A stretch of 64,000 nt of DNA from JANQPX01 sp041398025 (GCA_041398025.1 JAWKVM010000015.1:124001-188000), one strand, 5' to 3'. Numbered from the stretch's first letter, positions 24,931 through 32,625 are shown. Notes: generated from the letters alone by a model not told the origin. Made by a program: numbers and translations.

Positions 24931-27083
24931 CAATCCGCAGCATCCGCATCGGCAGCAGAGTCGTGACCGCCGGCTTCGAGACGCTTCACCGTCTGGCCGA
25001 CCTTGTTGCGCGCCATCACATCCATGCGAATGGTGACCACCGGCTGCACCGTGAACTCCGGCGCCAGATCCTGAAACGACAGGACCGGCACCTGGATATT
25101 GTTCTTGACCAGAAGCGAGCGCAGGAATCGGCGGATATCCAGCGAGGTCAGCACCACCGGTCTGACCTTGTCGGCCTTCAGACGCTCGGCATGCTGATGG
25201 AAGGTGGTCAGCAGGCGAGCACCGTCCTCGTCGGAAAGGGCGAGATAGCCGCCGACCGAGGTCTGACGGATCGCCTGGCGCAGGACCTGCTCGACATCCC
25301 GCTCCAGCAGGAAGGCGTGCAGCACTTTCTGCTGGTCGGCGTAGGTGTGGCAGATCTGGCGCTTGAGCGCCGAGCGCACATATTCGGCGAGCAGCACGAC
25401 GTCCTGCTCCTTGTTGCCCCACTCGATCAACGCGTCCAGAACGATACGCAGATTGCGGATGGACACGCCCTCGTCCAGCAGGCGGCGGAAGATGTCGGCC
25501 ATCTTCTGCACGGGCACCACCTTCTGCGCCTCGCGCACGAGATCGCCGTAGGCGACATCGGCATTGGCGAGGATCGCATGGGTCTCCTGCACGCCGATGA
25601 ACTGGGAGGCGTAGCGGGTGAGGGTGTGGCGGATGCAGGCCGTCAGGCATTCGACCACGTCCATATGGCCGATACCGGCGTCCTCGAGCGTCGCCTTGTG
25701 CTGCTGATCGATCCAGATGGTGTGGCTGCGCTCGAGGAACGGCCCGCCGGCCTCGCCCGGAACGTCAGCAAGCTCGAGATGGTCCGGCTCGTCGCAGAGA
25801 AGCAGCTGGCCGAGGCGCAGGCTGCCGTCGTCCATGGGCACGTCGTCGAGCTTGACCTGATAGCGCCCGCCGCCGAGCTGGTCGTCCTGGCGCACGCTGA
25901 TCTGCGGAAACGGCAGACCGAGCTGATCGTAGAGAGCCTTGCGCAGACGCTGCAGACGCCCCTCGAAATCCTCGCCCCGGACCCGCTCGAACAGCTCGGG
26001 CGACAGGCTGAGGCCGACCAGCTCCTGGCTCGGCAGGGATGCCGGGCTGTCCACGACCTTCAGCGCCTCGGCCGCGGCGCGGGCGTCCTCCTCCTCGGCC
26101 TGCTGCTTGTCGCGCAGATAGAAGAGAATGCCGGTGCCGCCGAGGATCGCGCCGATGGTCCAGAAGATCGCCGTCGGGAAACCCGGGACCAGGCCGAGGC
26201 CGAACAGGACGATCGCCGCGAGGCGAAGCGTGCGCGGGTTGTGCACGAGCTGGCCTGCGATGTCGGAACCGAGATTGGTGGTTTCCTCGGTGGTGACCCG
26301 GGTGACGATGGTGCCGGCGGTGATCGACATGAACAGCGCCGGGATCTGCGCCACCAGGCCGTCGCCGACGGTCAGGAGCGAGTAGACCTGCAGCGCCTCG
26401 CCCATGGCCATGTCGTGCTGCAGCGTGCCGACCATGACCCCGCCGAGCAGGTTGACCGCGATGATCACCAGGCCGGCGATGGCATCGCCCTTGACGAACT
26501 TCATGGCGCCGTCCATGGCGCCGTAGAGCTGGCTTTCCTTCTGCAGGAGCTGACGGCGGCGCTTGGCCTCCACCTGGTCGATATCGCCGTTTCGCAGATC
26601 GGCGTCGATGCTCATCTGACGGCCGGGCAGCGCATCCAGGGTGAAGCGCGCGCTCACCTCGGCGACGCGCTCGGAGCCCTTGGTGATCACCACGAACTGC
26701 ACGATGGTGATGATCAGAAAGACCACGAGGCCGACGATCAGATTGCCGGAGATCACGAACTCGCCGAAGGTCTCGACGATCCTGCCGGCATCAGCCTGCA
26801 CCAGGATCAGGCGCGTGGTGCTGATCGACAGCGACAGTCGAAACACGGTGGCGATCAGGATCACCGAAGGCAGGGTCGAGAAGTCGACGGGGTCGCGCAG
26901 ATAGATGCCGACCATCAGGAGGAGCACGGTGAGCGCCATGTTGGTGGCGAGCAGAATGTCGATCACCACGGTCGGCAGCGGCAGGATCATCATGATGATG
27001 GTCATCACCATGAGCACCACCAGCATGAGATCCTGGCGCGCGCCAAGCCTGTCCAGCCAGGATTTGAGGGTCGGCGAGATCAT
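24930..27083 (-). CDS. sctV: T3SS export gate protein SctV
   Basis: Major inner-membrane export gate of the type III secretion system (FlhA/YscV/HrcV family), forming a nonameric cytoplasmic ring that docks chaperone-substrate complexes. The 717 residues comprise an N-terminal half with about eight membrane helices (to residue 330), including the FHIPEP-type region ALPGRQMSIDADLRNGDID. The cytoplasmic half includes LVREAQKVVPVQKMADIFRRLL and SIRNLRIVLDALIEWG. It overlaps sctY by four bases (ATGA) and the TPR lipoprotein gene by one. FlhA is ruled out by the surrounding sct genes. Confidence 0.96.
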   Translation of the reverse strand: MISPTLKSWLDRLGARQDLMLVVLMVMTIIMMILPLPTVVIDILLATNMALTVLLLMVGIYLRDPVDFSTLPSVILIATVFRLSLSISTTRLILVQADAGRIVETFGEFVISGNLIVGLVVFLIITIVQFVVITKGSERVAEVSARFTLDALPGRQMSIDADLRNGDIDQVEAKRRRQLLQKESQLYGAMDGAMKFVKGDAIAGLVIIAVNLLGGVMVGTLQHDMAMGEALQVYSLLTVGDGLVAQIPALFMSITAGTIVTRVTTEETTNLGSDIAGQLVHNPRTLRLAAIVLFGLGLVPGFPTAIFWTIGAILGGTGILFYLRDKQQAEEEDARAAAEALKVVDSPASLPSQELVGLSLSPELFERVRGEDFEGRLQRLRKALYDQLGLPFPQISVRQDDQLGGGRYQVKLDDVPMDDGSLRLGQLLLCDEPDHLELADVPGEAGGPFLERSHTIWIDQQHKATLEDAGIGHMDVVECLTACIRHTLTRYASQFIGVQETHAILANADVAYGDLVREAQKVVPVQKMADIFRRLLDEGVSIRNLRIVLDALIEWGNKEQDVVLLAEYVRSALKRQICHTYADQQKVLHAFLLERDVEQVLRQAIRQTSVGGYLALSDEDGARLLTTFHQHAERLKADKVRPVVLTSLDIRRFLRSLLVKNNIQVPVLSFQDLAPEFTVQPVVTIRMDVMARNKVGQTVKRLEAGGHDSAADADAAD

Positions 27084-27538
27084 CGCAGACGCGCCGCCTG
27101 CGCCGACCCGGCCCTGGTGACCGACAGCTCGCCATTCACCGGCATGACCTCGCGGCCATCGGCATCGACGATGCCGTCACCTGCGAAGCCGGCGTCGAGG
27201 CCCTGGGATCTCGCCTTGCGCAGCTCGACGAACTGTCTGAAGACCGCTTTCGCCTCGACCCGGCGCCCGGCATGCAAAAGGGCGCGCGCCTTGAGCAGAT
27301 GCCGCATCCGGTCGGCATCGCCGGCGAAGTCCAGCTTCTCCAGACGCTCGATCACCTCGAGCGCCTCGTCCGGAGCGTCATTGGCGACGAAGGCATAGGC
27401 GAGCGTGCGCAGGATGCCGATATCGTCGGGCGCGTGGCGCGCCGCCAGCAGGATGAGCGTGAGCGCGCGCCGGTTCTGGCCGTGGCGCAGATAGAGAAAG
27501 GCGAGAGCCTGGAGGAGATCCTGCTGGTCGGGCGTCAT
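27080..27538 (-). CDS. sctY: T3SS TPR chaperone SctY (YscY-like)
   Basis: Small TPR protein of 152 residues. Its layout matches YscY, the SctX partner that binds SctV in the Ysc family. It starts MTPDQQDLLQALAFLYLRHG, followed by RALTLILLAARHAPDD, and has a central repeat ending EALEVIERL. It then has HLLKARALLHAGRRVEAKAVFRQFVELRK, which parallels the final YscY repeat. The gene order sctX-sctY-sctV is the same as in Yersinia. An extra tail of about 35 residues extends beyond the YscY length. Assignment rests on pattern and synteny together, as TPR proteins alone are not specific. Confidence 0.72.
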   Translation of the reverse strand: MTPDQQDLLQALAFLYLRHGQNRRALTLILLAARHAPDDIGILRTLAYAFVANDAPDEALEVIERLEKLDFAGDADRMRHLLKARALLHAGRRVEAKAVFRQFVELRKARSQGLDAGFAGDGIVDADGREVMPVNGELSVTRAGSAQAARLR

Positions 27539-27548
27539 GACATCGGCC

Positions 27549-27929
27549 TCAGCTGTCGACCAGGCTGTTCAGATACTGCCAGAGCAGCCGATGCTTTCTG
27601 ACCTCGTGGCGCAGGACCAGAGCCCCCCAGCGGTCGATCTGCTCATTCGCTTCCTCGGGGTCGCCGAGCTGATCGGACAGGTCCTCGAGCATGTCGAGAT
27701 AGCGGCTGCCTTCGAACATGCCCGGATTTCTGAGCTCGGGCATGATGAAGTCGAAGATCTCGTCGACCAGGCCGTCGCGGGTCGCCTGCCCCTCCTCCAC
27801 CGTGGTGGGATCGCGCCATACGGCGCTGAAGCGCTCGAGCTGCGGGCGGCTGACCTCAGCCTGGTCGCTGCGCCCGATGCGCTCCAGCGCACGATCGAGA
27901 CGAACGGGATCCGGTCTCAATGTCGACAT
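27549..27929 (-). CDS. sctX: T3SS secreted accessory protein SctX (YscX-like)
   Basis: Protein of 126 residues matching YscX in length, place and motif spacing. The central IFDFIMPELRNPGMFEGSRY corresponds to the YscX aromatic block, and the C-terminus LRHEVRKHRLLWQYLNSLVDS parallels the YscX end (charged, then R-L-L, then L-N-x-L). YscX is an early-secreted protein that needs YscY and YscV for export of needle subunits. It is encoded 10 bases before sctY. SctX is usually regarded as restricted to the Ysc family, so its presence among rhizobial-looking genes is unusual. It could also be an unrelated small protein; the synteny argues against that. Confidence 0.68.
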   Translation of the reverse strand: MSTLRPDPVRLDRALERIGRSDQAEVSRPQLERFSAVWRDPTTVEEGQATRDGLVDEIFDFIMPELRNPGMFEGSRYLDMLEDLSDQLGDPEEANEQIDRWGALVLRHEVRKHRLLWQYLNSLVDS

Positions 27930-27986
27930 GAGCTTCCTTCCTGGCCCATTGATGCCGAGCCGGCCCGCCGCGCGCTGTGCGCCGGA

Positions 27987-28973
27987 TCACAAGGTGAGAG
28001 AAAAGGACTTGCCACCACGCTCGAAGATGATCTCGTTGGGTTCGATGCTGCCGATCGTCCAGCCGTCGCCGACATGGGCGCCGACCGCGAAACGCTGTCC
28101 GCCGGCGATCAGATAGGGATCCTCACCGGACCAGACGGCTTCGATCGCCAGCTTCGGCGGTTCCTCCTCCTCGGCCGGCGTGACGTCGGCGACCAGGAGA
28201 ACCTCCTGGCCGAAGCTGCCGTCGAACCACATGCGGATCGCCTGCCAGTCGGCGAGGCGCGCGGGCTCGGCGACACCTTTGACCATCAGGCGGTCGGTCC
28301 CGGTCCTGACGTCGATGTCGTCGAGCTTCTCCTCCGCCAGGCGCGCACGCAGGGCGGCCGCCGCCTGATCGAGGCTGACGGCGGGCTGCTGCGGTGGCTC
28401 GTCTGCGGCGGACGGGGCCGGCCCGCCGGCCTGAGCAGGGAGATCGGGTGCCGTCATCGAGGCGGTGTCGATCGACCCTTCGAAAGCCGCCGCCCCTCTA
28501 GACTCCGCCATCCGCATGGACATCGCCGGTTCCGCCGGGTCTTCGGCATTCACCATGCCGAAAGGATCGACAATGTGGATTGACAAGACCGCGAGGGCCA
28601 CGAAGCCTGCGGCGATCGCGGCTTTCAGCAGCCGGCGGCGCGCGCGTGCAGCATCCTTGGGCGCGGTGATCCGGATGCGCGTCGCGCCGATGGTGAAGGT
28701 GGTCGGAAAGGTCAGATGACGCTCGTCGCCGGGTACCAGATCGGCGGTCTCGCTCCCGATGACGATCGCGCCCTGCAACGGCTCCAGGCGCAGGCCGCGC
28801 TGATCGAGCTCCACGATGAGGTGGATCGCCTCGACCCCGTCGTCGGCCAGAATGATGTCGGCATCCAGCTCGCTGCCGAGGGTGTAGATCCCGGGCGAAA
28901 GCCGGCGCACGGTGCCGGCATGCAGGCCGGTTTCGATGACAATCGTGAACGCGCTGCCGGGGTCGGCGCTCAT
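27987..28973 (-). CDS. sctD: T3SS inner-membrane ring protein SctD
   Basis: Outer component of the inner-membrane ring (YscD/HrpQ family), 328 residues. An N-terminal FHA-like cytoplasmic domain (about 8-95, with LSPGIYTLGSELDADIIL) is followed by a single membrane helix (about 117-137). A Pro/Ala-rich spacer and periplasmic ring-building modules come next (DDIDVRTGTDRLMVKGVAEPARLADW), then a short C-terminal domain (PYLIAGGQRFAVGAHVGDGWTIGSIEPNEI) like the end of YscD. It is shorter than YscD (about 420), having fewer periplasmic modules. It is preceded by a strong terminator hairpin and followed by sctX. Confidence 0.85.
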   Translation of the reverse strand: MSADPGSAFTIVIETGLHAGTVRRLSPGIYTLGSELDADIILADDGVEAIHLIVELDQRGLRLEPLQGAIVIGSETADLVPGDERHLTFPTTFTIGATRIRITAPKDAARARRRLLKAAIAAGFVALAVLSIHIVDPFGMVNAEDPAEPAMSMRMAESRGAAAFEGSIDTASMTAPDLPAQAGGPAPSAADEPPQQPAVSLDQAAAALRARLAEEKLDDIDVRTGTDRLMVKGVAEPARLADWQAIRMWFDGSFGQEVLLVADVTPAEEEEPPKLAIEAVWSGEDPYLIAGGQRFAVGAHVGDGWTIGSIEPNEIIFERGGKSFSLTL

Positions 28974-29028
28974 GGGCTCGATCTCGCCTGTCAGGTCAAA
29001 GCCGTCGTCGCATCAAAAAAGAGCGCAA

Positions 29029-29060
29029 AAGCGGCCCGGCGCCTCCACGCCGGGCCGCTT
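29029..29060 (-). terminator. Strong hairpin between the needle candidate gene and sctD
   Basis: A perfect 13-bp inverted repeat (29029-29041 with 29048-29060, arms aagcggcccggcg) closes on a 6-base loop. Read on the minus strand it lies 14 bases after the stop of the 69-residue gene and is followed by TTTT and, 4 bases later, CTTTTTT. This is a rho-independent terminator or attenuator that would cut transcription into sctD and leave the upstream small gene expressed at a higher level. Confidence 0.85.
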
Positions 29061-29073
29061 CGCGACAAAGCAA

Positions 29074-29283
29074 TCAGATCTTGGGCTTCTCGTTGAACTT
29101 GGCGATCTCGGTATTGCCCTTCACGGAGATCTCGGTGAACTCCTTCCGATCGGCCGCAGCCTGATCGAAAATGGCCTTGAGATCGCCGGCACCGCTGCCG
29201 CCGCCGCTGGACCCACCACCGGTAAGACCGTCGACCGCACCCTTGATGGCGCCACCCACTGCGCCGAGAGGATTGAAACCCAT
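29074..29283 (-). CDS. Candidate T3SS needle/pilus subunit (SctF/NopA-like)
   Basis: Protein of 69 residues. It has a hydrophobic N-terminus (NPLGAVGGAIKGAV), a Gly/Ser linker, then a charged helical C-terminal part (LKAIFDQAAADRKEFTEISVK) ending PKI. The ribosome site (AGGAAAGGACTTAGGAC) is strong and a terminator follows at once, both expected for an abundant structural subunit. It lies between an sctE-like gene and sctD, the place of yscF in Ysc loci and of nopA in rhizobial loci (from memory). It lacks the PxxP-type turn and the length (about 85) of YscF, so the identification is by position rather than by motif. Confidence 0.5.
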   Translation of the reverse strand: MGFNPLGAVGGAIKGAVDGLTGGGSSGGGSGAGDLKAIFDQAAADRKEFTEISVKGNTEIAKFNEKPKI

Positions 29284-29286
29284 GTC

Positions 29287-29523
29287 CTAAGTCCTTTCCT
29301 GCTGAGTTTGCCAAAGTGCTGGCAGTAGACCCAAGCCTGCGCTGCAGGCGGCCATCATCGCATTCAAACGTTTCGCTTCTTCGGGGGTGACACCATGATC
29401 CAGCTGCAAGCGGCAGTGCTCTGCCGCATCGACCAGCTTGCGCTGCATGGCCTGGACCTGGACGCCCTCCACATCCTGGGCAAGGACCTGATCGAGCTCC
29501 ACAATCGACATTTGCTCTGACAT
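29287..29523 (-). CDS. YscE-like needle co-chaperone candidate
   Basis: Protein of 78 residues (ATG at 29523; GAGG ten bases upstream) with the pattern of the YscE/PscE/EscE family. This is an N-terminal acidic helix (MSIVELDQVLAQDVEG), a second helix with AMQRKLVDAAEHCRLQLDHG, then TPEEAKRLNAMMAACSAGLGLL, corresponding to the conserved G-x-x-P-E-E and alanine-rich end. Family members pair with a TPR protein (YscG) to cap the needle subunit in the cytoplasm. It is three bases upstream of the needle candidate, and a YscG-like TPR gene lies in the divergent operon, which makes the set coherent. Confidence 0.6.
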   Translation of the reverse strand: MSEQMSIVELDQVLAQDVEGVQVQAMQRKLVDAAEHCRLQLDHGVTPEEAKRLNAMMAACSAGLGLLPALWQTQQERT

Positions 29524-29529
29524 CACCAC

Positions 29530-29872
29530 ATCACCTCGCCAAATCGCTTATCGCCTGATCACGTGGCAGTCCACAATCACAAGCTTGGAAACGGGTCGAG
29601 GGAAGCCATAGGACAGCATCGTCGTCAAGCAAATCATGCAGGAATTCTTCAAAAAGAAACCACAAGTTTACAAAACTTACATTTGTGCACTTAGAAACTG
29701 CAAAGCATTCAATAACGAATTGCCATTCACTTCTTTCATTCAATTAAACAACTAGTCAATTTCTATTGCTTTCACTTGGAGCGTCGGCTACGGTCCGCTT
29801 GTTCGTTCGGTAAGCGTATCGATAGTCACAAAGCCAAATTTGACGGGAAAGTCGTCGAGGGTGCCTTCCGTG
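29530..29872. promoter_or_regulatory. AT-rich divergent control region of the T3SS
   Basis: About 340 bases between the leftward needle operon and the rightward sctC1 operon. The part at about 29630-29780 is much more AT-rich than anything nearby (runs such as aaaaagaaacc, caattaaacaac), as expected for promoters and for xenogeneic silencing. I saw no match to the rhizobial tts box or to an HrpL box, and no T3SS regulator is encoded beside it. Confidence 0.55.
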
Positions 29873-30460
29873 ATGTCGCTGAAGCGAGGTTTGGTCTCCG
29901 TCGTCGTGCTGGGCACGGCGATCCTGTCCGCAGGGCTCGAGGCTGGCAAGGCCAGCGCCGAGCAGGCGGGCATGACGGCCATGCTGGAGGGTGACTACCC
30001 CTATCTCGTGGTCGATCAGGCTCTGCCGGATGCGCTGCGGGAGCTCGGGCATAATCTCGACATCGCGGTCGATGTGAGCCCGGCCATCGGAGGGCGGGTC
30101 CGGCATTACGATCACGGGGGAACCGCCGCCGATTTCCTCGCGCATCTCGCCAGCGAGCATCAGTTGGACTGGGTCATCGATCAGGGGCGCCTGTTCATCT
30201 CGACGGCCGACGAGCAGACGGCGAAATCATGGTCGGGGGGTGCCGGCGCCTATGAGGCGGTCAAGGCGGCGCTCGCCCATGCCGGGATCGACGATCCGCG
30301 CTTTCCTCTTGGTTTCGATTCGGGTCGAGGTGAGGTCAACCTGTCCGCGCCGCCGCGCTACATGGCGCTGGCGACGCCGGTGATCGACCGCGCATTGGCG
30401 CCCAAGGCGACGCGCACGGTCAACGTGATTCATGGCCGCGCCCGCGAAGGCGGGACCTAG
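29873..30460 (+). CDS. T3SS secretin N-terminal part only (SctC1/RhcC1-like)
   Basis: The ATG at 29873 begins a signal peptide (GLVSVVVLGTAILSAGLEA). The mature part is the periplasmic N0 domain (YLVVDQALPDALRELGHNLDI through DWVIDQGRLFIS) and an N1-like domain (AYEAVKAALAHAGIDDPRFPL then LSAPPRYMALATPVI), both standard for SctC. Translation stops there, at about 195 residues, with no secretin pore domain after it. The next gene is unrelated, and I find no pore-domain sequence anywhere in the window. Rhizobial systems split the secretin into RhcC1 and RhcC2; this fits RhcC1, with the RhcC2 partner elsewhere or lost. It heads the rightward T3SS operon. Confidence 0.78.
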   Translation: MSLKRGLVSVVVLGTAILSAGLEAGKASAEQAGMTAMLEGDYPYLVVDQALPDALRELGHNLDIAVDVSPAIGGRVRHYDHGGTAADFLAHLASEHQLDWVIDQGRLFISTADEQTAKSWSGGAGAYEAVKAALAHAGIDDPRFPLGFDSGRGEVNLSAPPRYMALATPVIDRALAPKATRTVNVIHGRAREGGT

Positions 30461-30471
30461 GCTCTGATGGA

Positions 30472-30933
30472 GTGACCAGATTGACAATGTTGGCAATGGC
30501 CCAGGACATCACCGATCTTCCGCCTCAGAAGGCCTTTGAGCCCGACGAGGAGGTGCTGAAGCTGCTTGCCGAGATCGGCTTGTCGGCGGCGGTTCGCGGC
30601 TGCGGTGAGCCGGCGGCGCCGATCTTCGACGCGCTCGCGCTGTTCAAGCCGGACAATCCGCTGGCCGCGATCGGCCGGGCGTTCAGCGACATCTCCGCCG
30701 GCAGGCAGGAGGAAGCGATCGCCGGTCTTCGACGCGCCGGCGTGGCCAATGACAGCTGTCCGGACGAGTTGAAGGCGGTGCTGCTGATCGCGCTCTGCCT
30801 GGCAGGGCATCAGACGGATGCCGCCCTGCTGTGCCGGCGGCTTCTCAACAGCGGCGATGGTCCGAGCCGGCAGATCGCGTTGCGGCTGAAGCCGGTGATC
30901 GATGCCGGTCTCCCCGGTGCGGCGGCGCCCTGA
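30472..30933 (+). CDS. HrpB1/YscG-like TPR protein
   Basis: Helical TPR-like protein of about 150 residues. The sequence LLAEIGLSAAVRGCGEPAAPIFDALALFKPDNPLAAIGRAF is the hallmark of the HrpB1/HrpK and YscG group in T3SS loci, followed by EEAIAGLRRAGV and a second repeat ALCLAGHQTDAALLCRRLL. YscG pairs with YscE to hold the needle monomer; an sctE-like gene is present at 29523-29287. The start is uncertain (GTG 30472, ATG 30487 or ATG 30496), with a GATGGAG ribosome site at about 30467. It follows sctC1 by 12 to 36 bases, so it belongs to that operon. Confidence 0.68.
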   Translation: MTRLTMLAMAQDITDLPPQKAFEPDEEVLKLLAEIGLSAAVRGCGEPAAPIFDALALFKPDNPLAAIGRAFSDISAGRQEEAIAGLRRAGVANDSCPDELKAVLLIALCLAGHQTDAALLCRRLLNSGDGPSRQIALRLKPVIDAGLPGAAAP

Positions 30934-30984
30934 TCGGTGCGGCCTGCTCACGATGCTTTTGGATAGAGGGAAAGGAGATCTGTG

Positions 30985-31197
30985 ATGAACCCAGTCGGTG
31001 GCGCTCCCCCCGTCGCTCCGAGCGGCGGCCAGCAGCAGGCGACGACGTCGGCTGCAGGGCAGAACGGCCTCAGCGCCGAGGAGCAGGCGGCCTTCAATCA
31101 GGCCATTCAGGATTTCGCCGTCGGCGAGCTGTTGACCGACCATTTCGTCGTGGAACAGCCGATCATCGACGAGATCAACAAGGAGTCCGCGAAGTAG
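30985..31197 (+). CDS. Small T3SS-associated protein, possible secreted subunit
   Basis: I do not recognise a family. The 70-residue protein begins MNPVGGAPPVAPSGGQQQ, a low-complexity Gly/Pro/Gln N-terminus typical of type III export signals. It continues as one predicted amphipathic helix (SAEEQAAFNQAIQDFAVGELL) and ends in EINKESAK. The ribosome site AAGGAGAT is very strong. Its architecture echoes the 69-residue needle candidate on the other strand (Gly-rich start, helical charged end), so it may be a second filament, rod or needle-type subunit. It lies between the YscG-like gene and a Cys/His-rich gene. Confidence 0.6.
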   Translation: MNPVGGAPPVAPSGGQQQATTSAAGQNGLSAEEQAAFNQAIQDFAVGELLTDHFVVEQPIIDEINKESAK

Positions 31198-31339
31198 AGA
31201 CGCCTTGGACGGTCGACAGAGATTTCTGACGGGAGTCGGCAGCCGAGGCTGAGGACGCCCGCGGAAAGAGCGGTGGACCCGGGTCATCTGGAGGGGTGTC
31301 CTGACCACCAGGTTTCGAGTTGGAAACAAGGAGGGAATG

Positions 31340-32221
31340 ATGTTTCCATTGATTGGTGCGTTGATGGGCGGCGCTGGTGCCGCCGGTTTCCTGGGTGGCA
31401 GCGCCGGCGGCGGTCTGCTGGGCAGCTTGGTGAGCGGCCTTGCGAACACCAGCCTTCCCGGTCTGCTCAACAATCTCTTCAGCGGCGGTCAGCAGGCCGG
31501 TGGCGCGAGTGCTGCGAGCGCGAACAGCCAGACCAACCAGCTTCTCGGCGACATCAAGAACATGCTGAGCCAGCTTCTGGATCAGAAGGGTGCCGAAGGT
31601 GCCAACGGTCACGGCAGCGCCCATGGCGTCGGCGAAGGCGGCTGCCACAAGCCGGATCATGGCCATGAGTGTGGCGGTTCCAAGCCGGAGCCCAAGCATG
31701 ACCATGACGATTGCGGCCATTCCCGCAAGCATGGCTGCCATGAGCCGAAGGAGGAGCCGTCGTGCGATCATAAGAAGAAGCATGACTGCGACGATGCCGG
31801 CAAGGCGGACAAGGGCGGCTGGGACGGCAAGGACAAGTCGCCGAGCCTCGATCGCGAGCAAGGTGCTGCGCGTCTGCTCGAGCAGGCCAAGGAGACCGAC
31901 GATCCCAAGGAGAAGCGCGAGCTGATCGAGATGGCCCTCGAGATGCTCGGTGACGGTCCGAAGAAGAAGGGGCCGTTCGGCAAGATCGCCGACCGCATGG
32001 ACGGCAACTCCTACGACAAGGACATCGTCAAGCAGGCCGAGAAGATGCTTGATCAGATCGACAAGGGCTGCCTCAGCGACTGCGCGGAGAGCAAGGCTCT
32101 GGATTCGGTCATCGATATGCTCACCGAAGAAGGCGGTGTCGACGGCAAGCCTGCCGCCAACGACGTGAACGGCGACGGACGTTATACCAAGTGGGACAAG
32201 CGTCACGCCCACGCCGACTGA
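31340..32221 (+). CDS. Cys/His-rich harpin-like protein with C-terminal calcium-loop motif
   Basis: Not a recognised family. From the second ATG (31340; GGAGGG just upstream, the first ATG at 31337 being too close) it has 293 residues. Residues 1-50 are glycine-rich and hydrophobic. Residues 62-85 form a Gln/Leu helix (NQLLGDIKNMLSQLLDQ) reminiscent of harpins. Residues 90-152 carry six cysteines and about 13 histidines with many Asp/Lys, a likely metal-binding segment. Residues 165-265 are charged helices with two more cysteines (244 and 248). Residues 275-286 (DVNGDGRYTKWD) fit a canonical EF-hand-type loop with D, N, D and D at positions 1, 3, 5 and 12. Its position among sct genes suggests a secreted T3SS component or effector. 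Confidence 0.7.
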   Translation: MFPLIGALMGGAGAAGFLGGSAGGGLLGSLVSGLANTSLPGLLNNLFSGGQQAGGASAASANSQTNQLLGDIKNMLSQLLDQKGAEGANGHGSAHGVGEGGCHKPDHGHECGGSKPEPKHDHDDCGHSRKHGCHEPKEEPSCDHKKKHDCDDAGKADKGGWDGKDKSPSLDREQGAARLLEQAKETDDPKEKRELIEMALEMLGDGPKKKGPFGKIADRMDGNSYDKDIVKQAEKMLDQIDKGCLSDCAESKALDSVIDMLTEEGGVDGKPAANDVNGDGRYTKWDKRHAHAD

Positions 32222-32346
32222 TCCGTTGTCACGTTATCCTTGAGCATTGGGGGCCGTGCGGCGGCCTCCCGTCATCCCCCCGACGGAAGACTGCCGTGCG
32301 TCCCTCATGCTCAAAGCGAAACCATGGAGCCGATAGCAGACGCGAG

Positions 32347-32625
32347 ATGAAGCACCCAGCGACCATAGACGGCGAGAGCAGAGAGCGGAGGGCCGGCAAC
32401 GGCGCCAACGCGCTCGGCCGCGGCGGCTGGATGGTGCTGGTCCGCTCCCTGCTGTCCGAGACCAGGCTGCTCCATCGCGTCGTCCGTTCGCTGTTCAAGC
32501 CGACGGGCGCTCTGGTTTCGCCGATTCTCACCCTTTTCAGTTCCCTCCTGCTGAAACCGACAGAGGCGTTGATGCTGGTCGGCATCCGCTCTGCAGGCGC
32601 AGGAGGCGGCGGACCGGGGCACTGA
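32347..32625 (+). CDS. Small hydrophobic hypothetical protein in the T3SS operon
   Basis: A 92-residue frame from the ATG at 32347. A basic N-terminus is followed by an amphipathic to hydrophobic centre (WMVLVRSLLSETRLLHRVVRSLF, then ALVSPILTLFSSLLL) and a Gly-rich end. The codon pattern is similar to the neighbours, but the ribosome site is weak and no family is recognised. It could be a small membrane or lytic-type protein, or a chance frame. Confidence 0.4.
   Translation: MKHPATIDGESRERRAGNGANALGRGGWMVLVRSLLSETRLLHRVVRSLFKPTGALVSPILTLFSSLLLKPTEALMLVGIRSAGAGGGGPGH

Noticed and set aside
24963..27398. An 811-codon plus-strand frame opposite sctV and sctY
   Set aside because: Its translation is rich in His, Asp and Gln with no motif, typical of the antisense frame of a membrane-protein gene; sctV is certain.
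31175..32212. A 345-codon minus-strand frame with hydrophobic stretches opposite the Cys/His-rich gene
   Set aside because: The plus-strand gene has a strong ribosome site, fits the operon and gives a structured protein; the hydrophobic translation is the antisense of charged codons.
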